Shown one piece after another: positions 1-7,921 of a DNA stretch of 64,000 nt (the stretch's first letter is position 1; each line of letters starts with the position of its first letter). This DNA comes from an uncultured Schlesneria sp. GTDB taxonomy: Bacteria; Planctomycetota; Planctomycetia; Planctomycetales; Planctomycetaceae. The DNA lies in the NCBI GenBank assembly GCA_903840265.1, contig CAIMFH010000082.1, positions 62,001-126,000 on the forward strand, given 5' to 3'. The notes beneath the pieces are model-generated. The model made no database searches and was not told the origin of the DNA. It saw nothing but the letters and a program-made list of their open reading frames with translations. The translations under genes and the position numbers were made by a program.

Positions 1-307
1 GCGACGAAATCGATGCTGCTGGAACGGACTCCCGTTCCGTACGCCCGGGGGGCTTCAGCATTTCGATCACGTCTTCCAGAGTTAGATTGGCCGGCACCGG
101 GACCGGATCGCCCTGCTTGTTGAGAACGAATCGAATCACCGTCAACAACGAATCCAACGCAGGACGTTTCTCTGACTCGGTCACCTTCATGGGGTTTGCA
201 GGAGTGGTCGCGTCGGCGACAGGCGGGCGCGTCGGCTCTTGCGCATGAACGGACCCTGCGATCAATGCCAAAAGCAGTCCGAAACAGACTGATTGTCGGG
301 CATTCAT
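1..307 (-). CDS. secreted hypothetical protein, 5' part only (runs off left edge)
   Basis: The minus strand is open from an ATG at 305-307 to the window edge, giving 102 residues. The protein begins MNARQSVCFGLLLALIAG followed by SVHAQ, a classic signal peptide with a probable cleavage after AQ. After that come a Pro/Ala-rich stretch and a segment (LTLEDVIEMLKPPGR) that looks like a folded-domain start. The product is therefore exported, but the visible part shows no family I recognise. The gene continues to the left, so length and function are unknown. Confidence 0.6.
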   Translation of the reverse strand, partial: MNARQSVCFGLLLALIAGSVHAQEPTRPPVADATTPANPMKVTESEKRPALDSLLTVIRFVLNKQGDPVPVPANLTLEDVIEMLKPPGRTERESVPAASISS

Positions 308-489
308 AGGGCCTGTCCGCATCTGTGTACCATGGGCCGCCACTCCCGTTCTCTGCAATTGGCTTTACCACGACGCAGATCACAAATCAGACCGCTGATT
401 GTGACACCCGCACCGACACTGAAGTGTAATCATCATCCGGGCTCCGCGAAAGCGGTTACCACGAGTTCCAGTAACGTATCTTAGAGGTG

Positions 490-1257
490 CTATGCGAAAT
501 GCTTCATCAATTCTTGATGGATGTTGGAACCATTGGACGCCAGCAAATTCGGCTCGCCGACTTGAAACGGACCGCCATCTAATCGGGTCACTTTCCCGCC
601 CGCTTCTTCGACCAGGACCACCCCCGCTGCCATATCCCACGGCTTCAGGCTGGTCGACCAGAATCCGTCCAGGCGTCCGGCGGCGATATAGGCCAGATTC
701 AATGCGGCGGAGCCGGTCCGTTGGACGGTTTGAGCATGCGGCAACATTCTCAGGAAACGCTTCACCGCCATATCTTCAGGGCTGGTCGCCACGGGCAGGC
801 TGGCAACCAGCATCGCTTGTCCAAGTTCGGTGACATCGGACCGATGAAGTGGCCGACGGTTGAGCGTTGCGCCCGAGCCGCGCGCGGCCAAAAACATCTC
901 ATCGCGTGTCGGGTCGTAAATCGCACCCGCGACAAGTTGGCCTTCGTATTCCAGGCCAATCGACACGGCAAAATAGGGAAAGCCATGTACGTAATTCGTC
1001 GTGCCGTCCAAGGGGTCAACGATCCACCTGTACGGCGAATCGGGACGGACCTCGTCTAGTCCTTCTTCGCCGTGGAATCCGTGGTTCGGATATCGCCCTT
1101 TCAGAAAATCATGGATCGCCTGTTGCGATGCGAAGTCGGCTTCCGTGACCAGATTGGATCGGCTCTTCTCTTTCACCGTGAATTTTGAAGACCAGGCTCG
1201 CAGGACATGTCCGCCGCGTCGCGCAGCCTCTTCGGCTGACCGCAAAAATTCGAGCAT
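490..1257 (-). CDS. suhB: inositol-1-monophosphatase family protein
   Basis: This is a 255-residue protein, a usual length for the family. It carries the three metal-binding motifs of the Li+-sensitive phosphatase superfamily in order: GEEG at 63-66, DPLDGTTN at 81-88 and WDMAAG at 207-212. Family members dephosphorylate inositol monophosphates using Mg2+, and some bacterial SuhB proteins act on other sugar phosphates or associate with RNA polymerase, so the exact substrate is open. The start at 1257 has AGGGA six bases upstream. The gene is divergent from the Tad locus and seems to be a single transcription unit. Confidence 0.9.
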   Translation of the reverse strand: MLEFLRSAEEAARRGGHVLRAWSSKFTVKEKSRSNLVTEADFASQQAIHDFLKGRYPNHGFHGEEGLDEVRPDSPYRWIVDPLDGTTNYVHGFPYFAVSIGLEYEGQLVAGAIYDPTRDEMFLAARGSGATLNRRPLHRSDVTELGQAMLVASLPVATSPEDMAVKRFLRMLPHAQTVQRTGSAALNLAYIAAGRLDGFWSTSLKPWDMAAGVVLVEEAGGKVTRLDGGPFQVGEPNLLASNGSNIHQELMKHFA

Positions 1258-1845
1258 CCTTCTTCCCTATTAACAAGATCTGACAAAGCTTCGCCGCGTG
1301 AATGGCGTCTGACTTGAAGCGCCTGGGTAACATCCACTTCAATTCTCGGCCACGATCATGTCGCCGGCGCGCCTGACACATTCCTTTTGCACATCCCCGC
1401 GACAATTGAATTCCGCTGTTTCGACCATGCGGATTATGCAGCAGTTCGCCGTCGAAGACTAGCCGATCGTTGCAATCAGCATCATCCGTATATTCGGTAC
1501 AACCGGGACAAACGTCCTGCGTTGTCAGAAAAGCAACTCGACCTCGCGATGCCTGTTGTTCCGACTGCGGCGCGCCAGCGAGACTGCATGCATTCGTCTG
1601 TAATGATGGTACTCAACATGCCGGTTGCTCTGTCTCCCAAACACCTCATGTCGCCACGTTGCGCGTGAAAATGGAGACATTCGGCAACGTCTTCCGTCCA
1701 TTCCGGAAACCTGTGTTATGTTTGCAACACGAGTTACGTTGCTCGGCGAAGACAGCCGGGATGGACGCGATTGCATCGATCGTAGTGCGCCCGCGAGACG
1801 GGCGATTCGTGTTCGCGAAGCCTTGTGGTCCGCAGAGGAAATCAA
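1258..1845. other. 588-bp intergenic region between divergent genes
   Basis: I find no credible gene here. The short open frames lack ribosome sites and family features. The region must hold the suhB promoter (minus strand) and the promoter of the Tad locus (plus strand). I could not pick out a convincing -35/-10 pair for either. Confidence 0.5.
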
Positions 1846-2463
1846 ATGTTCGAATGGACTGTTCAACACATCGTCTTCATTGTCGGCGTTGGTCTGCTGA
1901 CCACCATTGCGGCATACACAGACATCCGCTTTTGGAAGATTCCCAACAAGCTGACGGTCCCTTTCTTCGCGATGGGTCTCCTCTATCAGGTCACGTTCTG
2001 GGGCTGGCACGGTCTGCAGGACGGCCTCGGTGGTTTTGCGCTCGGCTTTGGTACCTACCTGCTGCTGTTCATCGTGGCAGGTGGTGGAGCTGGCGACGTC
2101 AAACTGATGGGAGCCATCAGCGTCTGGATGGGAATCAAGTTGACGCTGCTACTCATGATTGTCAGCACGCTGATCGTCTTGGTCGATGTGGCGATTGTCA
2201 CCGCCTACAAAGTGATGCGATACGGCACCCGGAAGTGGAAACAGCAGCACTTGGCAACCGGCAAGACGGACGCCAATGGCAAGTCGATTCACAGGCCGGA
2301 AACGATGGCCGAAAAGCAGGCCCGACGACTACTGCCATTCGCCGTTCCCGTGGCAACCGCAGCCTGGCTGTTGATGCTGCTCAACGGAGCTGGATTCATC
2401 AAGGAAGGTCAACTTGGTCCACCACGGACGGCCCCGCAACAGCAGGCACAGGTGGAACGATGA
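1846..2463 (+). CDS. A24-type prepilin peptidase of a Tad/Flp locus
   Basis: This 205-residue membrane protein has the two catalytic aspartates of type IV prepilin peptidases: D26 in YTDIRFWKIPN and D84 in the GAGDVK motif (the GxGD signature). It lacks the N-terminal methylase Cys domain, as expected of the short CpaA/TadV type. It cleaves the leader of Flp pilin and of TadE/TadG-like pseudopilins. The start at 1846 was chosen over an upstream ATG at 1825 because GAGGAA lies just before it. Its stop overlaps the tadE start (ATGA), which indicates translational coupling. Confidence 0.88.
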   Translation: MFEWTVQHIVFIVGVGLLTTIAAYTDIRFWKIPNKLTVPFFAMGLLYQVTFWGWHGLQDGLGGFALGFGTYLLLFIVAGGGAGDVKLMGAISVWMGIKLTLLLMIVSTLIVLVDVAIVTAYKVMRYGTRKWKQQHLATGKTDANGKSIHRPETMAEKQARRLLPFAVPVATAAWLLMLLNGAGFIKEGQLGPPRTAPQQQAQVER

Positions 2464-2882
2464 AAAACACAATGCGATCACAGCCTCTTCGCAAATCGAC
2501 GCGATCACGACGCGGCGTGCTCAGCCTCGAATTGATCCTGACATTACCGATCTTGTTGATCGTCTTGATGGGCCTGTTTGAGTTCACGGTGCTGTTTTAC
2601 TCGCGAAGCCTGGTCGTTGAAGCCACCCGCGTGGGAGCTCGAAAAGCCAGTCTACCGGGGGCCACCGCCGAGTCTGTTGAAGCAGAGGTCCGCAACGTCC
2701 TGAGTCCGCGATTGCAAACCGGGATTCAAGTGGGTGTCGATGTGGGATTGCACAGTGGTGATGTTGTTGTTGTCTCAGTGCAGACTCCAATGACGTCCGC
2801 ATCGCCAGACCTGCTGTGGCCGATTGGACTGAGTTTGAATGGTCGAAACTTGTACTCAGAAACACGCATGATTCGAGAATAG
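2460..2882 (+). CDS. tadE: TadE-like pseudopilin
   Basis: This 140-residue protein has a basic N-terminus, then RRGVLSLELILTLPILLIVL and a Glu near +5 of the hydrophobic helix, the TadE signature recognised by the prepilin peptidase encoded just upstream. TadE proteins are minor pilins or assembly factors of Tad pili. The ATG overlaps the preceding stop codon by four bases. A much longer in-frame open stretch reaches back to 1470, but it covers the peptidase gene in another frame and is not the real start. Confidence 0.85.
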   Translation: MKNTMRSQPLRKSTRSRRGVLSLELILTLPILLIVLMGLFEFTVLFYSRSLVVEATRVGARKASLPGATAESVEAEVRNVLSPRLQTGIQVGVDVGLHSGDVVVVSVQTPMTSASPDLLWPIGLSLNGRNLYSETRMIRE

Positions 2883-3020
2883 TTGCACGGTCGCCGTGGA
2901 GGCGTCGTGATCAGTGTGGTCATAGATTGAGATTCATCAACAGAGCCGAGATTCGGTTGGCGGAATAAACGGACTCGGTTCGTATCCGAATAACTCAAAC
3001 ATCGGTCGGGGGGTAGTGAA

Positions 3021-4037
3021 GTGAGACGATTGACGCCTGCTGCTTTGACAATGGTCATGTTTGGGGTCATCGGCCTGCTAGTTGTGGGCTATGTCGCCCA
3101 GAAACTGCTGGCCACAACCGAAAAGCGAGTCGCTCCCGTGATGCGCGATATTCCGATGGCCATCACGGACATCTCGCCAGGGACGGTGATGACAGAACGG
3201 CATCTGGGGATGGGTAAAGTGCCTGTCGACCAGTTGACCCGCGAAATGCTGCTGACCAATCGCGTGATTGTCGGTCGCGTTTCGAAAACGCCTTTGAAAG
3301 CCGCCGAGCCCATCAAGGCCAATCAACTCTATCAACCAGGTGAACTCCCCAAGCTGGAATTGGCCGACGGGATGCGAGCCGTTACGGTTCCGATCAGTGA
3401 CGGTGCCTCGATGGTGGATGGCATGATCAAGCCCGGTGATCACGTTGACATTCTCTTCACCACCACGGGAGGGGCCGGCATGGGTGATCTCCAGGGTGGG
3501 TTGACGATGCGGTTGTTCGAAGGGGTGAAAATCCTGGCGATCAATCGCAATTTCACCCAAGGATCCGTCGATCGTGGCAACAACCACGTCACCTTGGAGC
3601 TGACCGAAACTCAAGCCAATATCATCGTTCTGGCCCAGGACAAGGGAAAGCTGACGCTGACCTACAACCCGAATGGCAAAGGTAGCGGGGGAATCGCCCT
3701 GACGAGCGCGGAACGGATCACCCTCTATGAAATCCTGGGACTGACGCCGGGTGTCAAAGGCAAAGATCCGTTGCTGACGGAGATCTATCGTGGTGCCAAT
3801 CGCGCCACTCAGTACTTCGATGACCGCGGTCGGATGCTCGGTACTCGACTGGCTCCAAACCAGACGACGAACGATCGTCAGAACTTCGCCTTGCCACCGA
3901 GCTTGGGCCCTGTTCCCAACGTTCCGCAGAACAATGGTCCAGCAACAACCCCGGCACCAACGACGGGGCAACCCGCCCAAGACAATCAGCCACGACCAGT
4001 ACCGACCGCCCTGTTCGGTCAGCCTGTTCATAACTGA
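3021..4037 (+). CDS. cpaB: Flp pilus assembly protein CpaB/RcpC
   Basis: The product has 338 residues: one N-terminal transmembrane helix (about 8-27), a SAF domain (about 45-110, with ITDISPGTVMTERHL) and the CpaB/RcpC C-terminal domain (about 115-230, including VDGMIKPGDHVDILFT). A Pro/Gln-rich tail follows. In characterised systems RcpC/CpaB is an inner-membrane or periplasmic partner of the RcpA secretin. The start is GTG with a G-rich site (GGGGGG) about ten bases upstream. It lies 138 bp after tadE, in the same orientation as the rest of the Tad locus. Confidence 0.88.
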   Translation: MRRLTPAALTMVMFGVIGLLVVGYVAQKLLATTEKRVAPVMRDIPMAITDISPGTVMTERHLGMGKVPVDQLTREMLLTNRVIVGRVSKTPLKAAEPIKANQLYQPGELPKLELADGMRAVTVPISDGASMVDGMIKPGDHVDILFTTTGGAGMGDLQGGLTMRLFEGVKILAINRNFTQGSVDRGNNHVTLELTETQANIIVLAQDKGKLTLTYNPNGKGSGGIALTSAERITLYEILGLTPGVKGKDPLLTEIYRGANRATQYFDDRGRMLGTRLAPNQTTNDRQNFALPPSLGPVPNVPQNNGPATTPAPTTGQPAQDNQPRPVPTALFGQPVHN

Positions 4038-4056
4038 CGTTTGGCAACACACCGCC

Positions 4057-4082
4057 AGCCCGCGTACCTCGGTACGCGGGCT
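4057..4082 (+). other. strong GC hairpin in the cpaB-tadG spacer
   Basis: Two perfect 12-base arms (AGCCCGCGTACC at 4057 and its complement at 4071) are separated by only TC, so the folded loop must open to about four bases. No T-run follows, so it is not a standard intrinsic terminator. It could be an attenuator, an RNA-processing site or a mobile palindrome. Confidence 0.5.
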
Positions 4083-4143
4083 TCAGGCACTGATAGACGT
4101 GTTCATCTAAATAAGTCCTCAACCGAATCGGAGTGATCGTCTT

Positions 4144-4172
4144 CTGGGAGGGCGAGGCTCCTGCCGAGCCGC
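4144..4172. repeat. REP-like short element
   Basis: The sequence GGGAGGGCGAGGCTCC followed by TGCCGAGCC contains a 5-bp GGCTC/GAGCC stem with a CTGCC loop. From memory, near-identical units are scattered in planctomycete and related genomes. I see only one copy in this window, so the repeat status is not shown here. Confidence 0.35.
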
Positions 4173-4276
4173 TAAGTCTCGTCGCGTTCGATCAACAAAG
4201 GGACGACTCTGTATTGCTGTGGATTTTAGTTAGTGACCGTGAATCGTTTGGCTTAGAAGAAAACTGATCGCTCATC

Positions 4277-5539
4277 ATGAAGAAGACTCGCCTCCGATCG
4301 CTGCCTGGAACGCAAGTTCGCAAATCGCATCGTCGTGGTTTCACGACGCCCGCGGTCGCGATTGCGCTGTTGGTCGTGATGGCAGGCTTGGCGTTGATCC
4401 TCGATCGTCTCTGGCTCGATACCGCCGATCTGGAACTCACGACGGCGGCCGAAGCAGCTGCTTTGGCGGCGGCTTCGGAACTGGCCAATGATGATCTGTT
4501 GAAACTGAATGCCGTCCCGGAACTGCGATTCGAACGAGCTCGCGCTTCAGCAGCCTGGATCGCCAGTCAGAACCTGGTCGCTGGTTCGCCTGTCGTCCTG
4601 AATACTGACCCTGAAGGGGATATCCGACTGGGTCGTCTGCTTCTCGATACCGAATCGGGATTGGTGAAGTTCTCGGAAACCACCGAGAATCCAACGACTG
4701 CCGTGGTGACCGCAATTCGCAGCCGACGAACTAACAATCCTGTCGGGTTGTTCGTGTCTGGGGCGACAGGACACTCACAAGGCGATGTGGCCACGCGAGT
4801 GGAAGCGTCGATCGACAATCGAATTGCTGGCGTTCGTGCTGTCGAAGGCACTCCCGTCCCTGCTCTGCCAATCGCCATCTGGTGGCGAGATCCTTCTGGT
4901 GTGCGACTAGACACCTGGGAAAATCAGATTGATAACCGTCAGGGGACGGACCTCTTTTCCTATGACCCCGTCAGCCACGCTGTTTCCGGTGGCAGCGACG
5001 GAATCCCCGAGATTGTCCTGCGGAGCCAGGCTCGTGGATCGCAAACAACAAGTGCAAACGTGCTGGTTGTCGATGTGGGTGCTGGATTAAACGATCAGAC
5101 TTTGCAGCGTCAGTTCACTTCGGGCTGGACTGCCGATGACCTCGGTGCGACCGACGGTGAATTGAATGTGTCATTCGCAACGCCGATGACGCTGAACGCG
5201 TCTGGCGAACTCCCTCACTCGGATCGCGAGTCGTTGGATACCTTGGTCGGCGAACCGCGAATCTGCCTGCTGTACTCAACGGCCGTTCCTTCCGGTAAAG
5301 GCTCTCTGGTCCAGGCGATCTGCATGCAGATGGTGGCGATCCGAATCATGGCTGTCCGTGATCAAAGCGACGGTAGCTGCGAAGTTGTCGTCCAACCGTG
5401 TGTGATCAAGACGAAGACTGCCATGTTAGTACTTCCGTCTCCCTATTCGACCGATACCGTGATCCTGGGTAATCCAACCAAAAGTGTGACGACCAGCCCG
5501 GGCAATCCCTACATCTACAAGCTGCAATTAACCCATTGA
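4277..5539 (+). CDS. TadG-like pilus assembly protein
   Basis: This 420-residue protein has a short basic leader, one hydrophobic helix (about 25-44, TPAVAIALLVVMAGLALIL) and an Ala-rich stretch with ELTTAAEAAALAAASELA, the pattern of TadG/TadE-family proteins with a prepilin-like N-terminus. The remaining 350 residues form an extracytoplasmic domain I do not recognise; a VWA motif is not evident. It sits between cpaB and cpaF, where other Tad loci carry TadG- or secretin-type genes. The Tad assignment is inference from the N-terminus and position. Confidence 0.72.
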   Translation: MKKTRLRSLPGTQVRKSHRRGFTTPAVAIALLVVMAGLALILDRLWLDTADLELTTAAEAAALAAASELANDDLLKLNAVPELRFERARASAAWIASQNLVAGSPVVLNTDPEGDIRLGRLLLDTESGLVKFSETTENPTTAVVTAIRSRRTNNPVGLFVSGATGHSQGDVATRVEASIDNRIAGVRAVEGTPVPALPIAIWWRDPSGVRLDTWENQIDNRQGTDLFSYDPVSHAVSGGSDGIPEIVLRSQARGSQTTSANVLVVDVGAGLNDQTLQRQFTSGWTADDLGATDGELNVSFATPMTLNASGELPHSDRESLDTLVGEPRICLLYSTAVPSGKGSLVQAICMQMVAIRIMAVRDQSDGSCEVVVQPCVIKTKTAMLVLPSPYSTDTVILGNPTKSVTTSPGNPYIYKLQLTH

Positions 5540-5605
5540 AATCCATCAGCCAAAGTAGTGGCTTTCAAACGAAGATCCCCAACTCATCGTCTGTGGAACA
5601 GTCCC

Positions 5606-5710
5606 ATGATCGCTCAACCACCCGTTCCTCCCGCCGTTGATCCGCGACAAGCGTTTCAGATGCTGAAGACGCGTATCCATCGACCTGTCCAAGGCAGGCC
5701 AGTTGCCTGA
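5606..5710 (+). pseudogene. detached N-terminus of CpaF, out of frame with the ATPase
   Basis: An ATG at 5606 opens a 34-codon frame whose product ends with the CpaF-like segment FQMLKTRIHR and then hits TGA at 5708-5710. The expected continuation, DLSKAGQLPEADLR, is encoded from 5682 in the frame of the downstream ATPase. Family members have about seven residues (typically RKLxxxL) between the IH and DLSK motifs. Here a single base separates them, consistent with loss of about 20 bp at 5681-5682 and a resulting frameshift. Confidence 0.7.
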
Positions 5711-6920
5711 AGCTGATTTGCGTAATCAGCTTCGTGGCTTGGCGACGCATCTGTGCTCTCAGCAGACAGTCAATCTGCCGCCAGACGATCGCGAAGCGAT
5801 GGTCCGCGAAATCATGGACGAAATCTACGGCTTCGGACCGATCGAGGCGTTGATGAACGATCCGGATGTCAGCGACGTCCTGGTCAACGGAGCAGACAGC
5901 GTCTTCATCGAACGCAACGGTCTGCTCGAGCGAACCGATGTGCGATTCGCCAATGATGAGCATTTGATTCACTTCATCCAACGACTGGTCGGTCGTGCCG
6001 GTCGACGTATCGACGAAGTTTCGCCGATGGTCGATGCCAAGCTGCCGGACGGCTCTCGTTTGAATGCCGTGATCCCGCCACTGGCTCTGCGTGGTCCGAC
6101 GGTCTCCATTCGTCGATTCAAATCGCGCGGCGTCACCTTCGAAGACATGGTGAAGACGGGCTCGCTGACTCCCGAAATGGCCGACTTCATGGTCGCCTGC
6201 GTCCGCGGACGTATGAACATCGTCGTCAGCGGTGGTACAGGTGCGGGTAAAACCACGATGCTGAACAACATCAGCCGGTTCATTCCTGAAACCGAACGTG
6301 TGGTCACGATCGAGCAGACCGCTGAATTGCAACTACAACAGCGTGACGTTGTGGCGTTGGAAACTCGCCCGCCAAACGTGGAAGGACGCGGCGAAATCTC
6401 GCAGCGTGACCTGTTGAAGAATAGCCTGCGAATGCGACCCGACCGAATCATCGTCGGCGAAGCTCGTGGTGGCGAAGTGCTCGACATGCTGCAAGCCATG
6501 AACACTGGCCACGATGGCTCGATGAGTACCGTTCACGCGAACGATACTCGCGATGCCCTGGATCGTATGGAGTTGATGATCGCTCTGTCCGGCGTCGAAT
6601 TGCCGATGGCAGTCGCTCGTCAGTACATCGCTTCGGCCGTCCAGATCCTGATTCACATGATGCGTCTGTCGACTGGTGAACGAAAGGTCATGCGTATCTC
6701 CGAACTGTGTAGTTATCACGACGGTGCCTACGAACTCGAAGACATTTTCGTGTACCGCATGTCGGGCGTCGATGCCAGCGGACGGGCTCGTGGCGCGTTC
6801 TACGCCACCGGTTACGAACCGCAAGCTTTGAAGCGTCTCTCCAGCCGTGGATGCGACATCCCATCGCTGATGTTTGCCGCCCGTGAATTGAACTCGAATA
6901 CCGAATATCGAGCCCAATGA
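5703..6920 (+). CDS. cpaF: CpaF/TadA secretion ATPase (5' end frameshifted)
   Basis: The 405-residue open frame contains a complete secretion-ATPase core: an N-terminal region with YGFGPIEALMNDPDVSDVLVNG (about 42-63), Walker A GGTGAGKTT at 177-185, the Asp-box region around EQTAELQL, and the Walker B/His-box segment RIIVGEARGGEVLDML followed by NTGHDGSMSTVHAN. The enzyme powers Tad pilus assembly from the cytoplasm. Its normal N-terminus lies in another frame at 5606-5681. As it stands, translation would need reinitiation (for example at TTG 5703) or a frameshift. The core shows no other damage, so a sequencing or assembly error is a real alternative. Confidence 0.88.
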   Translation: MPEADLRNQLRGLATHLCSQQTVNLPPDDREAMVREIMDEIYGFGPIEALMNDPDVSDVLVNGADSVFIERNGLLERTDVRFANDEHLIHFIQRLVGRAGRRIDEVSPMVDAKLPDGSRLNAVIPPLALRGPTVSIRRFKSRGVTFEDMVKTGSLTPEMADFMVACVRGRMNIVVSGGTGAGKTTMLNNISRFIPETERVVTIEQTAELQLQQRDVVALETRPPNVEGRGEISQRDLLKNSLRMRPDRIIVGEARGGEVLDMLQAMNTGHDGSMSTVHANDTRDALDRMELMIALSGVELPMAVARQYIASAVQILIHMMRLSTGERKVMRISELCSYHDGAYELEDIFVYRMSGVDASGRARGAFYATGYEPQALKRLSSRGCDIPSLMFAARELNSNTEYRAQ

Positions 6921-6981
6921 TTTGGTTCGATCTCCCTTGATTCTCTGACTACCCCGATCATGTTCCGGAAGGAGCTTTCCA

Positions 6982-7842
6982 ATGGCTGCGAGCGCTGGTT
7001 TGCAACCAATACCACCCAAGTCTGAATTTGCCGGCATCCTGAAAGAACAGGAAACGTTCGGTACAGGCCGTGGTGACGATGCCGCCGATCAGATTAACAG
7101 TTGGTTCGACGAACTGATGCTGCAATCAGGATTGGGGATTGGCCCTTCGATGATGGTCGCCCTGTGCATGTGCTCAGCGATCACCGTGGGCGGTGCGGTC
7201 TTTGTCATCCAGGAGAACCTGCTGACGACGGCACTCGGAGCTTTGATCGGCTTCATGTTGCCCGTCATCACGACAATCATCATCCGGACGCGGCGTCAGG
7301 ACAAAATGACCAGCCAGATCCCGGCAATGCTGGAAGAACTGGCTCGTGCGGCGAAGACAGGTCGGAGCGTCGAGCATAGTTTGCAGATGGTGGCCGCCGA
7401 CACCCCCGATCCGCTGGGCGCTGAATTGAAATTGGCGACGGGTCGTGTCGAAATGGGCATCCAGTTGAAAGATGCTTTGCGTGACCTGCCCCGTCGAACG
7501 GGACTGATGACTCTCGGCCTGATGTGTATGACGCTGGTTGTGCAACAGCAGACCGGTGGTGACCTGGTGACCGTTCTGGAACGACTCTCACGAACAGTTC
7601 GCGACCGCCTGCTGTTTTTGGGACGTCTACGAGCTGCCACGGCCGCCAGCCGTGCCACGGCAATCCTGATGATCGTGTTGCCACCTGCGGTGCTCGCGTT
7701 CTTCGTGTATCGCAAGCCAACCTACCTGGACGAACTGCTTTCGTCCTCGTGGGGACGCAATTCGACCATGATCGCGATCGGCCTGGAGATGCTCGGAGCC
7801 TTCTGGGTCATGCGAATTCTCAAAGATAGTGAACAGTCCTGA
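6982..7842 (+). CDS. tadB: TadB-like inner-membrane platform protein (T2SSF domain)
   Basis: The product is 286 residues. Two hydrophobic segments lie near 50-95, then a cytoplasmic T2SSF/GspF-type domain (about 110-235, with MLEELARAAKTGRSVEHSL and TGGDLVTVLERLS), and two C-terminal helices. TadB and TadC form the membrane platform turned by the CpaF ATPase. AAGGAG sits seven bases before the ATG. It lies 61 bp after cpaF, with tadC 79 bp downstream. Confidence 0.85.
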   Translation: MAASAGLQPIPPKSEFAGILKEQETFGTGRGDDAADQINSWFDELMLQSGLGIGPSMMVALCMCSAITVGGAVFVIQENLLTTALGALIGFMLPVITTIIIRTRRQDKMTSQIPAMLEELARAAKTGRSVEHSLQMVAADTPDPLGAELKLATGRVEMGIQLKDALRDLPRRTGLMTLGLMCMTLVVQQQTGGDLVTVLERLSRTVRDRLLFLGRLRAATAASRATAILMIVLPPAVLAFFVYRKPTYLDELLSSSWGRNSTMIAIGLEMLGAFWVMRILKDSEQS

Positions 7843-7921
7843 TAAGCCAGCGACCGATTCGGCAATTCACTTGGATCCTCTTCCCGACGGCGGGTGGATT
7901 TAGATAACGGCGGAGTTTGAG

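Noticed and set aside
1470-2459. Long plus-strand open frame continuous with tadE
   Set aside because: It overlaps the prepilin peptidase gene in another frame, has no ribosome site or domain, and the TadE leader begins at 2460.
3078-4052. 324-codon minus-strand open frame opposite cpaB
   Set aside because: Antisense shadow; the plus strand has SAF and CpaB motifs and the minus product looks like non-coding translation.
5565-6332. 255-codon minus-strand open frame opposite cpaF
   Set aside because: Shadow of the ATPase gene; no start signal or domain.
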